In this document: positions 1 to 5,004 of the stretch, in pieces
Numbering within the stretch: position 1 is the first letter of the stretch
Layout: every line of letters begins with the position of its first letter
Notes under the pieces: generated by a model
Told to the model about the DNA's origin: nothing
Database searches by the model: none
What the model saw: the letters and a program-made list of their open reading frames with translations, nothing else
Translations under genes and position numbers: made by a program
DNA from: an uncultured Nitrosomonadales bacterium
GTDB lineage: Bacteria; Pseudomonadota; Gammaproteobacteria; Burkholderiales; Gallionellaceae
Assembly: GCA_903934275.1 (NCBI GenBank)
Contig: CAIZNF010000396.1
Location: 1-5,004, forward strand
Reading direction: 5' to 3'
DNA length: 5,004 nt

Positions 1-9
1 ACATCACCC

Positions 10-17
10 TAAGGAGT
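10..17 (+). promoter_or_regulatory. Strong Shine-Dalgarno of the antitoxin gene
   Basis: TAAGGAGT is a near-perfect match to the anti-Shine-Dalgarno complement. Its AAGGAG core (11-16) ends 5 nt before the ATG at 22. This decides the start: the GTG at 16 that would add two residues lies inside the ribosome binding site itself. A strong site on the first gene and none on the second fits a toxin-antitoxin pair in which antitoxin is made in excess. Confidence 0.8.
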
Positions 18-21
18 GGAC

Positions 22-216
22 ATGCGTACTAATATCGTGATTGATGACGATTTGATGCAACAGGCATCGAGCTTGTCTGGATTGCCAACCAAACGGGAAA
101 TTGTTGAGGCGGGGTTGCGCCTGCTGGTGCAACTCAAGCAACAGGAGAAAATCCGCTCTGCGCGCGGCAAGCTGAAGTGGAGTGGCGATTTGGCAGCGTC
201 GCGCACCGACAAATGA
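22..216 (+). CDS. vapB: VapB-type antitoxin (type II toxin-antitoxin)
   Basis: This 64-residue protein begins MRTNIVIDDDLMQQA. It matches the pattern of short VapB antitoxins (VapB_antitoxin / DUF2191 family): an N-terminal beta strand (RTNIVID), then two helices containing the conserved TKREIVEAGLRLLV stretch (about residues 25-38), forming a ribbon-helix-helix DNA-binding fold. The C-terminal tail GKLKWSGDL (about 50-58) resembles the family's toxin-wrapping segment. By family knowledge it would bind and block the VapC nuclease and autorepress the pair's promoter, which would lie upstream of the window. Its last codons overlap the downstream toxin gene by 4 nt. I am confident of the family. 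The exact VapB subfamily is not certain, since no search was run. Confidence 0.87.
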   Translation: MRTNIVIDDDLMQQASSLSGLPTKREIVEAGLRLLVQLKQQEKIRSARGKLKWSGDLAASRTDK

Positions 217-605
217 TTTTGGTCGATTCATCCGTCTGGATTGATTACTTCAGCGGCGTTGCAAACACCAAAACTGACCGGCTGGATGCCTTGCTGGGGC
301 AGGAGAACATCCTGATGGGCGATATCATCATGGCGGAAGTGTTGCAGGGTTTCGCCAGTGATATCGAATTCAAACGAGCGCAAAACTTGTTGGCACTGCT
401 GCCGTTTCGGGAAATGCTGGGGCGTGAAGTGGCGCTGCAAACAGCCAGAAATTACCGGGCGTTACGCAAACAAGGCGTGACGGTGCGCAAGACGGTAGAT
501 GTGATGATTGGCACCTTCTGTATCCTTAACAATATCCCCCTGCTGCACAAAGATCGGGATTTTGATCCAATGGAGAAATGGCTGGGGCTGATGGCGGTAA
601 GGTAG
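213..605 (+). CDS. vapC: VapC-type PIN-domain ribonuclease toxin
   Basis: This 130-residue protein begins MILVDSSVWIDYF, the classical start of VapC PIN-domain toxins. The acidic residues expected to hold the catalytic Mg2+ or Mn2+ are visible: D5, E42 (in MAEVLQGF), D96 (in KTVDVMIGTF) and D114 or D116 (in KDRDFDPM). Length and motif order are normal for the family and nothing is broken, so the toxin looks intact. VapC proteins are endoribonucleases, often cutting tRNA or the 23S sarcin-ricin loop; the target here cannot be read from sequence. The ATG at 213 overlaps the antitoxin stop (ATGA, 213-216) and has no clear ribosome binding site of its own, which suggests translational coupling. 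An in-frame ATG at 177 lies inside the antitoxin gene and would add 12 residues unlike the family, so I reject it. Confidence 0.9.
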   Translation: MILVDSSVWIDYFSGVANTKTDRLDALLGQENILMGDIIMAEVLQGFASDIEFKRAQNLLALLPFREMLGREVALQTARNYRALRKQGVTVRKTVDVMIGTFCILNNIPLLHKDRDFDPMEKWLGLMAVR

Positions 606-655
606 CCAGCGTAGCGTGTGCTACATTGAGTTTCATCTTGCAGGCTATTCCCGAT

Positions 656-684
656 TTCGCTAACTCCGCCCCATGCGGTAAAAT
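656..684 (+). promoter_or_regulatory. Possible arnC promoter with near-leaderless start
   Basis: TAAAAT at 679-684 matches the sigma-70 -10 consensus at 5 of 6 positions. TTCGCT at 656-661 is a weak -35 (3 of 6), with a 17-nt spacer. Transcription would begin around 690-692, only a few bases before the arnC ATG at 694. That would explain why no Shine-Dalgarno is seen before this ATG (preceding bases GCCGCCCTT). The promoter is inferred from spacing only, and the -35 is poor. Confidence 0.3.
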
Positions 685-693
685 GCCGCCCTT

Positions 694-1635
694 ATGAGCA
701 CACCCCAACTTTCTGTCGTCATCCCCGTCTATAACGAAGAGCAGGGTTTGCAGAGCCTGTTCGATCGGCTGTATCCGGCGCTGGACAAGCTCGGCATTTC
801 CTACGAGGTTCTGTTCGTCAACGACGGTAGCCGCGATCGCTCCGCTGCGATTCTGCGCGAGCAGTTCCAGGCGCGCCCGGATGTGACGCGGGTGATCCTG
901 TTCAACGGCAACTTCGGCCAGCACATGGCGATCATGGCGGCTTTTGAGCAGAGCCGCGGACAGCGCGTGGTCACGCTGGACGCCGATTTGCAGAATCCGC
1001 CGGAGGACATCGGCCTGCTGCTGGCGAAGATGGACGAGGGGCACGATTACGTTGGCTCGATCCGTCGCCAGCGCAGCGACAGCTGGTGGCGGCACGTGGC
1101 GTCGCGCGCGATGAACGGGCTGCGCGAGCGCATCACGCGCATCAGGATGACCGACCAGGGCTGCATGTTTCGCGCCTACGACCGGCGCATTATCGACGCG
1201 GTCAATTCCTGCCGCGAGGTGAGCACGTTCATCCCGGCGCTGGCCTATACCTTTGCGCGCAACCCCGCCGAGGTAGTGGTCGGGCATGACGAGCGCGTGG
1301 CGGGGGAATCGAAATATTCGCTGTACAGCCTGATTCGCCTCAACTTCGATCTGATGACTAGTTTTTCGCTGGTGCCGTTGCAGATGTTTTCCATGCTGGG
1401 CATTGCGATTTCTGTGTTGTCGGCATTTTTCGTGGTGTTTCTGTTCGTGCGCCGCTTGATGATCGGCCCGGAAGCGGAAGGGCTGTTCACGCTGTTCGCC
1501 ATTGCCTTCTTCCTGATCGGCATCACGCTGTTTGGCATCGGTCTGCTGGGCGAATACATCGGGCGTATCTACCAGCAGGTGCGCCACAGGCCGCGCTATC
1601 TGGTCGAGGCGATACTGGAAAAACGCGATGAGTAG
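694..1635 (+). CDS. arnC: Undecaprenyl-phosphate Ara4FN transferase ArnC
   Basis: This 313-residue GT2-family glycosyltransferase transfers 4-deoxy-4-formamido-L-arabinose from UDP to undecaprenyl phosphate on the cytoplasmic face of the inner membrane. The N-terminus LSVVIPVYNEE (6-16), VNDGSRDRS (42-50) and the DAD metal and nucleotide motif in TLDADLQNPPED (94-105) form the GT-A core. QRSDSWWR, GCMFRAY and CREVSTFIPAL (about 126-183) follow E. coli ArnC closely, as recalled. GESKYSLYSLIRL (204-216) leads into two transmembrane segments, about 232-254 and 264-288, then LLGEYIGRIY. Length is close to the roughly 320 residues of enterobacterial ArnC. The stop overlaps the next gene by 8 nt, implying an operon. 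The related GtrB and dolichol-phosphate mannose synthase-like transferases share this architecture, but the flanking arn genes favour ArnC. Confidence 0.92.
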   Translation: MSTPQLSVVIPVYNEEQGLQSLFDRLYPALDKLGISYEVLFVNDGSRDRSAAILREQFQARPDVTRVILFNGNFGQHMAIMAAFEQSRGQRVVTLDADLQNPPEDIGLLLAKMDEGHDYVGSIRRQRSDSWWRHVASRAMNGLRERITRIRMTDQGCMFRAYDRRIIDAVNSCREVSTFIPALAYTFARNPAEVVVGHDERVAGESKYSLYSLIRLNFDLMTSFSLVPLQMFSMLGIAISVLSAFFVVFLFVRRLMIGPEAEGLFTLFAIAFFLIGITLFGIGLLGEYIGRIYQQVRHRPRYLVEAILEKRDE

Positions 1636-2548
1636 TGCGGTTGTGTTCGCCTACCATAACGTAGGCTACCGCTGTCTGAGCGTGCTGCTCGCGCATGGTG
1701 TCGAAGTGCCGCTGGTGGTCACGCACCGCGACAACACGAAAGAAACTATCTGGTTCGATAGCGTGGCGGAATTAGCGGCGTTACACGGCATCCCGGTGAT
1801 CACGCCGGACAATCCGAATACGCCTGGAGTGATCGAGCAAATTCGCGCATTGCAGCCGGATTTCTTTTTTTCGTTCTACTACCGCGAGATGCTCAAGCGC
1901 GAGTTGCTGGAAATTCCAAAATGGGGCGCGCTGAATATGCACGGCTCGCTGCTGCCGAAATACCGTGGTCGCGTGCCGGTGAATTGGGCGATCATCCACG
2001 GCGAAACGGAAACCGGCGCGACGCTGCATTACATGACCGAGAAGCCGGACAACGGCGATATCGTGGCGCAGCAGGCGGTGCCGATTTTGCCCGATGACAC
2101 CGCGCTGCATGTGTTCCAGAAAGTGACGGTGGCAGCGGAGATCGCGCTGAATGGCGTGCTTCCCGCGTTGCTGGCGGGAGCTGCACTAAGAGTGAAGCAG
2201 GACTTGAGCAAGGGCGCGTATTTCGGCGGGCGCAAGGCGGAAGACGGCATCATCGACTGGTCGCAAAGTGCGCGGCAGATACACAACTTGGTGCGCGCCG
2301 TGGCTCCGCCGTATCCGGGCGCGACCACACAGTTGATGGGCAAGCCGATGCGAATTTTGCAGACGCTAGATACCGGATGCGAAGTGTCTGGTGAGAAGCC
2401 CGCTTTTTACGTCAAGGATGGCAAGGCTTATGCGATCTGCGGCAGCGGCGTGCTTCGCGTGGTGCGCTTCGAGCTGGGCGGTATCGAGATGAGTGCGGCG
2501 GAATTCGCCGCGAAGTATGGTGCGGGACAGTTTGAATTTGGCATATAA
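1628..2548 (+). CDS. arnA: UDP-Ara4N formyltransferase (ArnA N-terminal half as a separate gene)
   Basis: This 306-residue protein corresponds to the N-terminal, N10-formyltetrahydrofolate-dependent domain of ArnA, which N-formylates UDP-4-amino-4-deoxy-L-arabinose in the cytoplasm. It opens SSAVVFAYHNVGY, as E. coli ArnA opens KTVVFAYHDMG. The formyltransferase signature LNMHGSLLPKYRGR (102-115) carries catalytic N103 and H105. D141 in EKPDNGDIVAQ aligns with the catalytic aspartate (D140 in E. coli). The C-terminal OB-like subdomain follows IHNLVRAVAPPYPGA (218-232). The gene stops where the E. coli protein would pass into its decarboxylase domain, so this is a complete stand-alone domain and not a truncation. 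The ATG at 1628 lies inside the end of arnC, with a weak GGAA at 1617-1620. The overlap suggests coupled translation of the two consecutive pathway enzymes. Confidence 0.92.
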   Translation: MSSAVVFAYHNVGYRCLSVLLAHGVEVPLVVTHRDNTKETIWFDSVAELAALHGIPVITPDNPNTPGVIEQIRALQPDFFFSFYYREMLKRELLEIPKWGALNMHGSLLPKYRGRVPVNWAIIHGETETGATLHYMTEKPDNGDIVAQQAVPILPDDTALHVFQKVTVAAEIALNGVLPALLAGAALRVKQDLSKGAYFGGRKAEDGIIDWSQSARQIHNLVRAVAPPYPGATTQLMGKPMRILQTLDTGCEVSGEKPAFYVKDGKAYAICGSGVLRVVRFELGGIEMSAAEFAAKYGAGQFEFGI

Positions 2549-2556
2549 AAATTGTC

Positions 2557-2576
2557 ATTCCCGCGCAGGCGGGAAT
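2557..2576. repeat. dRS3-like 20-bp palindrome, left copy
   Basis: This is a perfect 8-bp palindromic stem with loop GCAG, of the form ATTCCC-N8-GGGAAT. It begins only 8 nt after the formyltransferase stop codon. Confidence 0.8.
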
Positions 2577-2656
2577 CCAGCAAAAAATAATGCTGACCGC
2601 GTAGCGGACAAAACCTTGGTGTTGATCCGCTACGCGGGAGTGCTTGGGTAGACTGG

Positions 2657-2676
2657 ATTCCCGCCTGCGCGGGAAT
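2657..2676. repeat. dRS3-like 20-bp palindrome, right copy
   Basis: The same palindrome in inverted orientation (loop CTGC), part of the perfect 27-bp outer inverted repeat. It lies 20 nt upstream of the Shine-Dalgarno of the decarboxylase gene. Confidence 0.8.
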
Positions 2677-2696
2677 GACGGAAGAATTTAATTGTT

Positions 2697-2702
2697 AAGG
2701 AA
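2697..2702 (+). promoter_or_regulatory. Shine-Dalgarno of the decarboxylase gene
   Basis: AAGGAA lies 6 nt before the ATG at 2709 but directly against the ATG at 2703. This favours 2709 as the true start. Confidence 0.65.
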
Positions 2703-2708
2703 ATGGAA

Positions 2709-3749
2709 ATGAAAAAAGTATTGATTCTCGGCGTGAACGGCTTCATCGGCCATCATCTGTCCAACCGTATTCTCGCCACCACCGATTGGGAAGTGTACGG
2801 CATGGATATGAATTCCGAGCGCATCACCGATCTGCTCGGGCAACCGCGCTTTCACTTCTTCGAGGGTGACATCACCATCAACAAGGAGTGGATGGAGTAC
2901 CACATCCGCAAGTGCGACGTGATCCTGCCGCTGGTGGCGATTGCCACGCCGGCCACTTACGTTAAGCAGCCGTTGCGCGTGTTTGAGCTGGACTTCGAGG
3001 CCAACCTGCCTATCGTGCGCGCGGCGGTTAAGTACAACAAGCATCTGGTATTCCCCTCCACCTCGGAAGTGTACGGCATGTGCCATGACGACGAATTCGA
3101 TCCGGAAAATTCTGAATTGATCTGCGGCCCGATCAACAAACCGCGCTGGATTTATTCCTGTTCAAAACAACTGATGGATCGTGTGATCTGGGGTTACGGC
3201 ATGGAAGGGCTGAACTTCACTCTGTTCCGTCCGTTCAACTGGATCGGCTCGGGGCTGGATTCGATCCATACGCCGAAGGAAGGCAGCTCGCGCGTGGTTA
3301 CGCAATTCCTCGGTCATATCGTGCGCGGCGAGAACATCAGCTTAGTCGACGGCGGGCACCAGAAACGCGCATTCACTTACGTCGACGACGGCATCGCTGC
3401 GCTGATGAAAATCATCGAGAACAAGAACGGCATCGCCACCGGCAAGATATACAACATCGGCAACCCGACCAACAACTACGCGATCCGCGACCTCGCGGAC
3501 ATGATGCTCACGCTGGCAAAGGAATACCCGGAATACCGCGACTCGGCGCAGGAGGTGAAGATCGTCGAGACAACCTCGGCGGAGTATTACGGCAAGGGCT
3601 ATCAGGACGTGCAGAACCGCGTGCCGAAAATCACCAACACCTGCGAGGAACTCGGCTGGAAACCGACCGTCAACATGGCCGACACATTGCGCAATATATT
3701 CGATGCGTATCGCGGGCAAGTGGCGGAAGCGCGCGGTCTGGTCGATTAA
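2709..3749 (+). CDS. arnA: UDP-glucuronate decarboxylase (ArnA C-terminal half as a separate gene)
   Basis: This 346-residue short-chain dehydrogenase family protein corresponds to the C-terminal domain of ArnA, which uses NAD+ to oxidise and decarboxylate UDP-glucuronate to UDP-4-keto-pentose (UDP-Ara4O). Numbering is from the ATG at 2709. The Rossmann motif is GVNGFIG (8-14). The catalytic region FPSTSEVYGM holds T118, S119 and E120, followed by Y149 and K153 of the YxxxK pair in WIYSCSKQ. R304 in YQDVQNRVP matches R619 of E. coli ArnA, which with the serine-glutamate pair marks the ArnA type over UDP-xylose synthases. DGGHQKRAFTYVDDG and KIYNIGNPTN also follow ArnA. A start at 2703 adds only ME and is poorly spaced from the ribosome binding site. 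It has no fused formyltransferase; that enzyme is the preceding gene. Confidence 0.93.
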   Translation: MKKVLILGVNGFIGHHLSNRILATTDWEVYGMDMNSERITDLLGQPRFHFFEGDITINKEWMEYHIRKCDVILPLVAIATPATYVKQPLRVFELDFEANLPIVRAAVKYNKHLVFPSTSEVYGMCHDDEFDPENSELICGPINKPRWIYSCSKQLMDRVIWGYGMEGLNFTLFRPFNWIGSGLDSIHTPKEGSSRVVTQFLGHIVRGENISLVDGGHQKRAFTYVDDGIAALMKIIENKNGIATGKIYNIGNPTNNYAIRDLADMMLTLAKEYPEYRDSAQEVKIVETTSAEYYGKGYQDVQNRVPKITNTCEELGWKPTVNMADTLRNIFDAYRGQVAEARGLVD

Positions 3750-3786
3750 CCCCTGCAGACTAATCAATCTAAAAACCAAAGCTCTA

Positions 3787-3886
3787 TCCGCAGATTACGC
3801 AGATTAACGCAGATTTCAGACGATGGCGGGTCAGCAAGCCAAAGATGTTTATTGTTTAATCTGCGAAAATCTGTGTAATCTGCGGA
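3787..3886. repeat. 29-bp imperfect inverted repeat with phased CGCAGATT units
   Basis: Arms at 3787-3815 and 3858-3886 are reverse complements at 26 of 29 positions, separated by 42 nt. The left arm has three CGCAGATT copies, at 3789, 3798 and 3808, with 9- and 10-nt steps. The right arm has the complementary AATCTGCG at 3858 and 3877 and AATCTGTG at 3868. The element takes up most of the 157-nt gap between the decarboxylase gene and arnD. The stem is fairly AT-rich. A T6 run (3893-3898) lies 6 nt past the right arm, so partial transcription termination is possible. By memory, similar 'CCGCAGATTACGCAGATT' repeats are scattered through several proteobacterial genomes, which suggests a dispersed element and not an operator private to this locus. 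Confidence 0.85.
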
Positions 3887-3906
3887 CAACTGTTTTTTAA
3901 ATCAAT

Positions 3907-4809
3907 ATGCAACTTGCCCTTAAAATAGATGTGGACACCTATCGCGGCACGCGCGAGGGTGTGCCGCGCCTGGTCGATGCGCTACAACGCCACAACGCGC
4001 AGGCCACATTCTTTTTTTCGCTCGGCCCGGATCACACCGGGCGCGCCATCAAGCGCGTGTTCCGCCCCGGCTTTATCGGCAAGGTGTCACGCACTTCGGT
4101 GGTGGAGCATTACGGTATCAAGACCCTGCTGTACGGCACGTTGTTGCCGGGGCCGGACATCGGCAGAAAATGTGCGGAGATCATGCGTGGTGTGCGCGAT
4201 GCGGGCTTCGAGACCGGCATCCATTGCTACGATCATATCCGCTGGCAGGATCATGTGGCGGGCAAGGGCGCCGAGTGGACGCGGCGTGAGTTGCAGCGCG
4301 CGGTAGATCGTTACACGAAAATCTTCGGCGAAGCGCCGCGCGCCCACGCCGCCGCCGGATGGCAGACCAATCGCCACGCGTTGCGCCTGACGCAGCGCAT
4401 GGGGTTCGACTACAGTTCGGATACGCGCGGCACGCATCCCTTCATCCCGACCTGGCAGGCCGAGATCATCGCTTGCCCTCAGTTGCCCACCACTTTGCCG
4501 ACGCTGGATGAGTTGATGAACCGTGACGGCATCACGTTGGATAACATCGCGCAGCACATCCTGCAACTCACCGAAAAACCGCCGTCCACCGGCCACGTAT
4601 TCACCCTGCACGCTGAACTGGAAGGCGGAAAATGGATGCCGATATTCGAGCAATTGCTGCAAGGTTGGCAGGCGCAGGGCTATGTGTTGGTGTCGATGCA
4701 ACAATATTTGCAAGGGCTGGATGACGGCGCGTTGCCGCGCCATGAAGTGGAGATGCACGAAGTAGAAGGGCGGGTCGGCAAGTTGGCAGTTTCAATGGAT
4801 AATGCGTAA
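3907..4809 (+). CDS. arnD: Undecaprenyl-phosphate Ara4FN deformylase ArnD
   Basis: This 300-residue NodB-type (CE4) polysaccharide deacetylase family protein removes the formyl group from undecaprenyl-phosphate-Ara4FN, giving the Ara4N donor. It acts at the cytoplasmic face of the inner membrane. It opens LKIDVDTYRGTREGVPRL, almost the E. coli ArnD start, with catalytic and metal aspartates D8 and D10. The zinc histidines H106 and H110 lie in GIHCYDHIRWQ. The other CE4 motifs are HAAAGWQ (147-153), YSSDTRGTHPFIP (169-181) and TLHAELEG (233-240), with H235 as the expected catalytic histidine. E. coli ArnD has 296 residues, so this is full length. The ATG at 3907 has no recognisable Shine-Dalgarno (preceding bases TTTTTTAAATCAAT). 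The conserved N-terminus, starting 7 codons before D8, still supports it. The gene probably belongs to the arn operon but is separated by an inverted repeat. Confidence 0.94.
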   Translation: MQLALKIDVDTYRGTREGVPRLVDALQRHNAQATFFFSLGPDHTGRAIKRVFRPGFIGKVSRTSVVEHYGIKTLLYGTLLPGPDIGRKCAEIMRGVRDAGFETGIHCYDHIRWQDHVAGKGAEWTRRELQRAVDRYTKIFGEAPRAHAAAGWQTNRHALRLTQRMGFDYSSDTRGTHPFIPTWQAEIIACPQLPTTLPTLDELMNRDGITLDNIAQHILQLTEKPPSTGHVFTLHAELEGGKWMPIFEQLLQGWQAQGYVLVSMQQYLQGLDDGALPRHEVEMHEVEGRVGKLAVSMDNA

Positions 4810-4887
4810 ATTGTAAAAGACCTGCCGCGCTCATGGCCGAAAAATCGTAACGTGCCCAATACGATAATCTGTTGTATTTTTGGCTGT

Positions 4888-4896
4888 TGGTATAAT
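4888..4896 (+). promoter_or_regulatory. Extended -10 promoter for the downstream gene
   Basis: TGG followed by a perfect TATAAT (4891-4896) is a textbook extended -10. No good -35 is found at the usual distance (TCTGTT at 4868-4873 with a 17-nt spacer), which is normal for extended -10 promoters. Transcription would begin near 4903, giving a leader of about 40 nt. This separates the last gene from the arn cluster. Confidence 0.6.
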
Positions 4897-4930
4897 CTGC
4901 GGTGAACAGTTTGAGTGGCACTTTTGGATG

Positions 4931-4936
4931 GAAGGG
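4931..4936 (+). promoter_or_regulatory. Shine-Dalgarno of the 3'-terminal gene
   Basis: GAAGGG lies 6 nt before the ATG at 4943. It favours 4943 over the in-frame ATG at 4928 and GTG at 4940. Confidence 0.5.
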
Positions 4937-4942
4937 CTTGTG

Positions 4943-5004
4943 ATGGCGAAAACATTGATCAACATAGAAGAGCTGGTCCCGGGTATGTATATCGATGAAA
5001 TCGT
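4943..5004 (+). CDS. Partial gene, probable DUF3391 / HD-GYP protein N-terminus
   Basis: Only the first 20 codons are present; the gene runs off the window. The visible residues are MAKTLINIEELVPGMYIDEI. The pattern 'hydrophobic-x-EEL-x-PGMY-hydrophobic' is typical of DUF3391, the N-terminal domain often found before HD-GYP cyclic-di-GMP phosphodiesterases. That identity rests on about 15 residues and should be treated as a lead. The gene has its own extended -10 promoter and ribosome binding site, so it is probably not co-transcribed with arnD. An in-frame ATG at 4928 would add MEGLV. Confidence 0.5.
   Translation, partial: MAKTLINIEELVPGMYIDEI

Larger units (their letters stand above)
2554..2679. 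repeat. Nested inverted-repeat element between the two arnA halves
   Basis: Perfect 27-bp outer inverted repeats (2554-2580 and 2653-2679) flank perfect 12-bp inner ones (2597-2608 and 2626-2637). Each outer arm is itself a hairpin, with 8-bp stems ATTCCCGC/GCGGGAAT and 4-nt loops (2557-2576 and 2657-2676). Each inner arm is a small CCGC-GTA-GCGG palindrome. The outer 20-mers fit the ATTCCC-N8-GGGAAT form described for neisserial dRS3 repeats, and similar GC-rich units are widespread in proteobacteria. The element carries no ORF and fills almost all of the 154-nt gap. No U-tract follows the right arm, so it is not a classical terminator, but the transcript could fold into a long branched hairpin. 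It is probably a REP/BIME-like or non-autonomous mobile repeat. Confidence 0.9.

Noticed and set aside
602..624. Possible terminator after vapC (GTAGC 611-615 with GCTAC 620-624)
   Set aside because: The stem is only 5 bp and is not followed by a T-run, so it is too weak to call.
526..1587. Long 353-codon open frame on the - strand, antisense to arnC
   Set aside because: Its composition is low-complexity and rich in H, Q, R and A, as expected of an antisense shadow of GC-rich coding DNA. It overlaps a clear ArnC with conserved motifs.
2549..2702. Degenerate linker coding sequence joining the two arnA halves
   Set aside because: The gap is filled by the palindromic element, and I see no ArnA-like residues in it. 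Both genes have proper ends of their own.
3852..3881. Possible arnD promoter (TTGTTT, 18 nt, TAATCT)
   Set aside because: Only 3 of 6 matches in each box, and the boxes coincide with the repetitive arm, so it is not supportable.
4087..4758. 223-codon open frame on the - strand, antisense to arnD
   Set aside because: It shows no recognisable domain and lies wholly within the well-supported ArnD gene.
4844..4865. Possible terminator after arnD (ATCGTA with TACGAT)
   Set aside because: A 6-bp AT-rich stem with a 10-nt loop and no adjacent T-tract. It is probably chance.
4894..4902. AATCTGCGG matching the repeat arm at 3877-3885
   Set aside because: A 9-base match overlapping a -10 box, with no neighbouring repeat units. 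It is likely coincidence.

Overview
The window looks like chromosomal DNA of a Gram-negative proteobacterium. A betaproteobacterium is my best guess: moderately GC-rich coding DNA, lipid A modification genes, and short palindromic repeats of the 'ATTCCCGC...GCGGGAAT' type common in that class. The species cannot be fixed from the sequence alone. All recognised genes lie on the + strand.

Layout. (1) 22-605: a compact type II toxin-antitoxin pair of the VapBC class, joined by a 4-nt ATGA overlap. (2) 694-4809: four genes for making and lipid-linking 4-amino-4-deoxy-L-arabinose (Ara4N), the sugar added to lipid A phosphates in polymyxin and cationic-peptide resistance. They are arnC (lipid-carrier glycosyltransferase), an arnA formyltransferase half, an arnA UDP-glucuronate decarboxylase half, and arnD (deformylase). 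The bifunctional ArnA of enterobacteria is split here into two genes at the domain boundary. (3) 4810-5004: a short intergenic region with an extended -10 promoter, then the 5' end of a gene whose first residues resemble the N-terminus (DUF3391) of HD-GYP cyclic-di-GMP phosphodiesterases. It is cut by the window edge.

How the genes work together. The ArnA decarboxylase oxidises UDP-glucuronate to UDP-4-keto-pentose (UDP-Ara4O). ArnB, not in the window, would aminate it. The ArnA formyltransferase makes UDP-Ara4FN, ArnC moves Ara4FN to undecaprenyl phosphate, and ArnD removes the formyl group. ArnT, also not in the window, would transfer Ara4N to lipid A. arnB, arnT and the arnEF flippase genes are absent from this stretch, so the pathway must be completed elsewhere or continue under another arrangement.

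Non-coding structure. Each of the two gaps inside the arn cluster holds a different inverted-repeat element. Between the arnA halves (2554-2679) is a nested element: perfect 27-bp outer inverted repeats, each itself a hairpin, around perfect 12-bp inner inverted repeats. Between the decarboxylase gene and arnD (3787-3886) is a 29-bp imperfect inverted repeat built from three phased CGCAGATT units per arm, followed by a T6 run. Apart from these repeats and the split arnA, the region reads as a recognisable lipid A modification locus. I see no strong evidence of a wholly new system.
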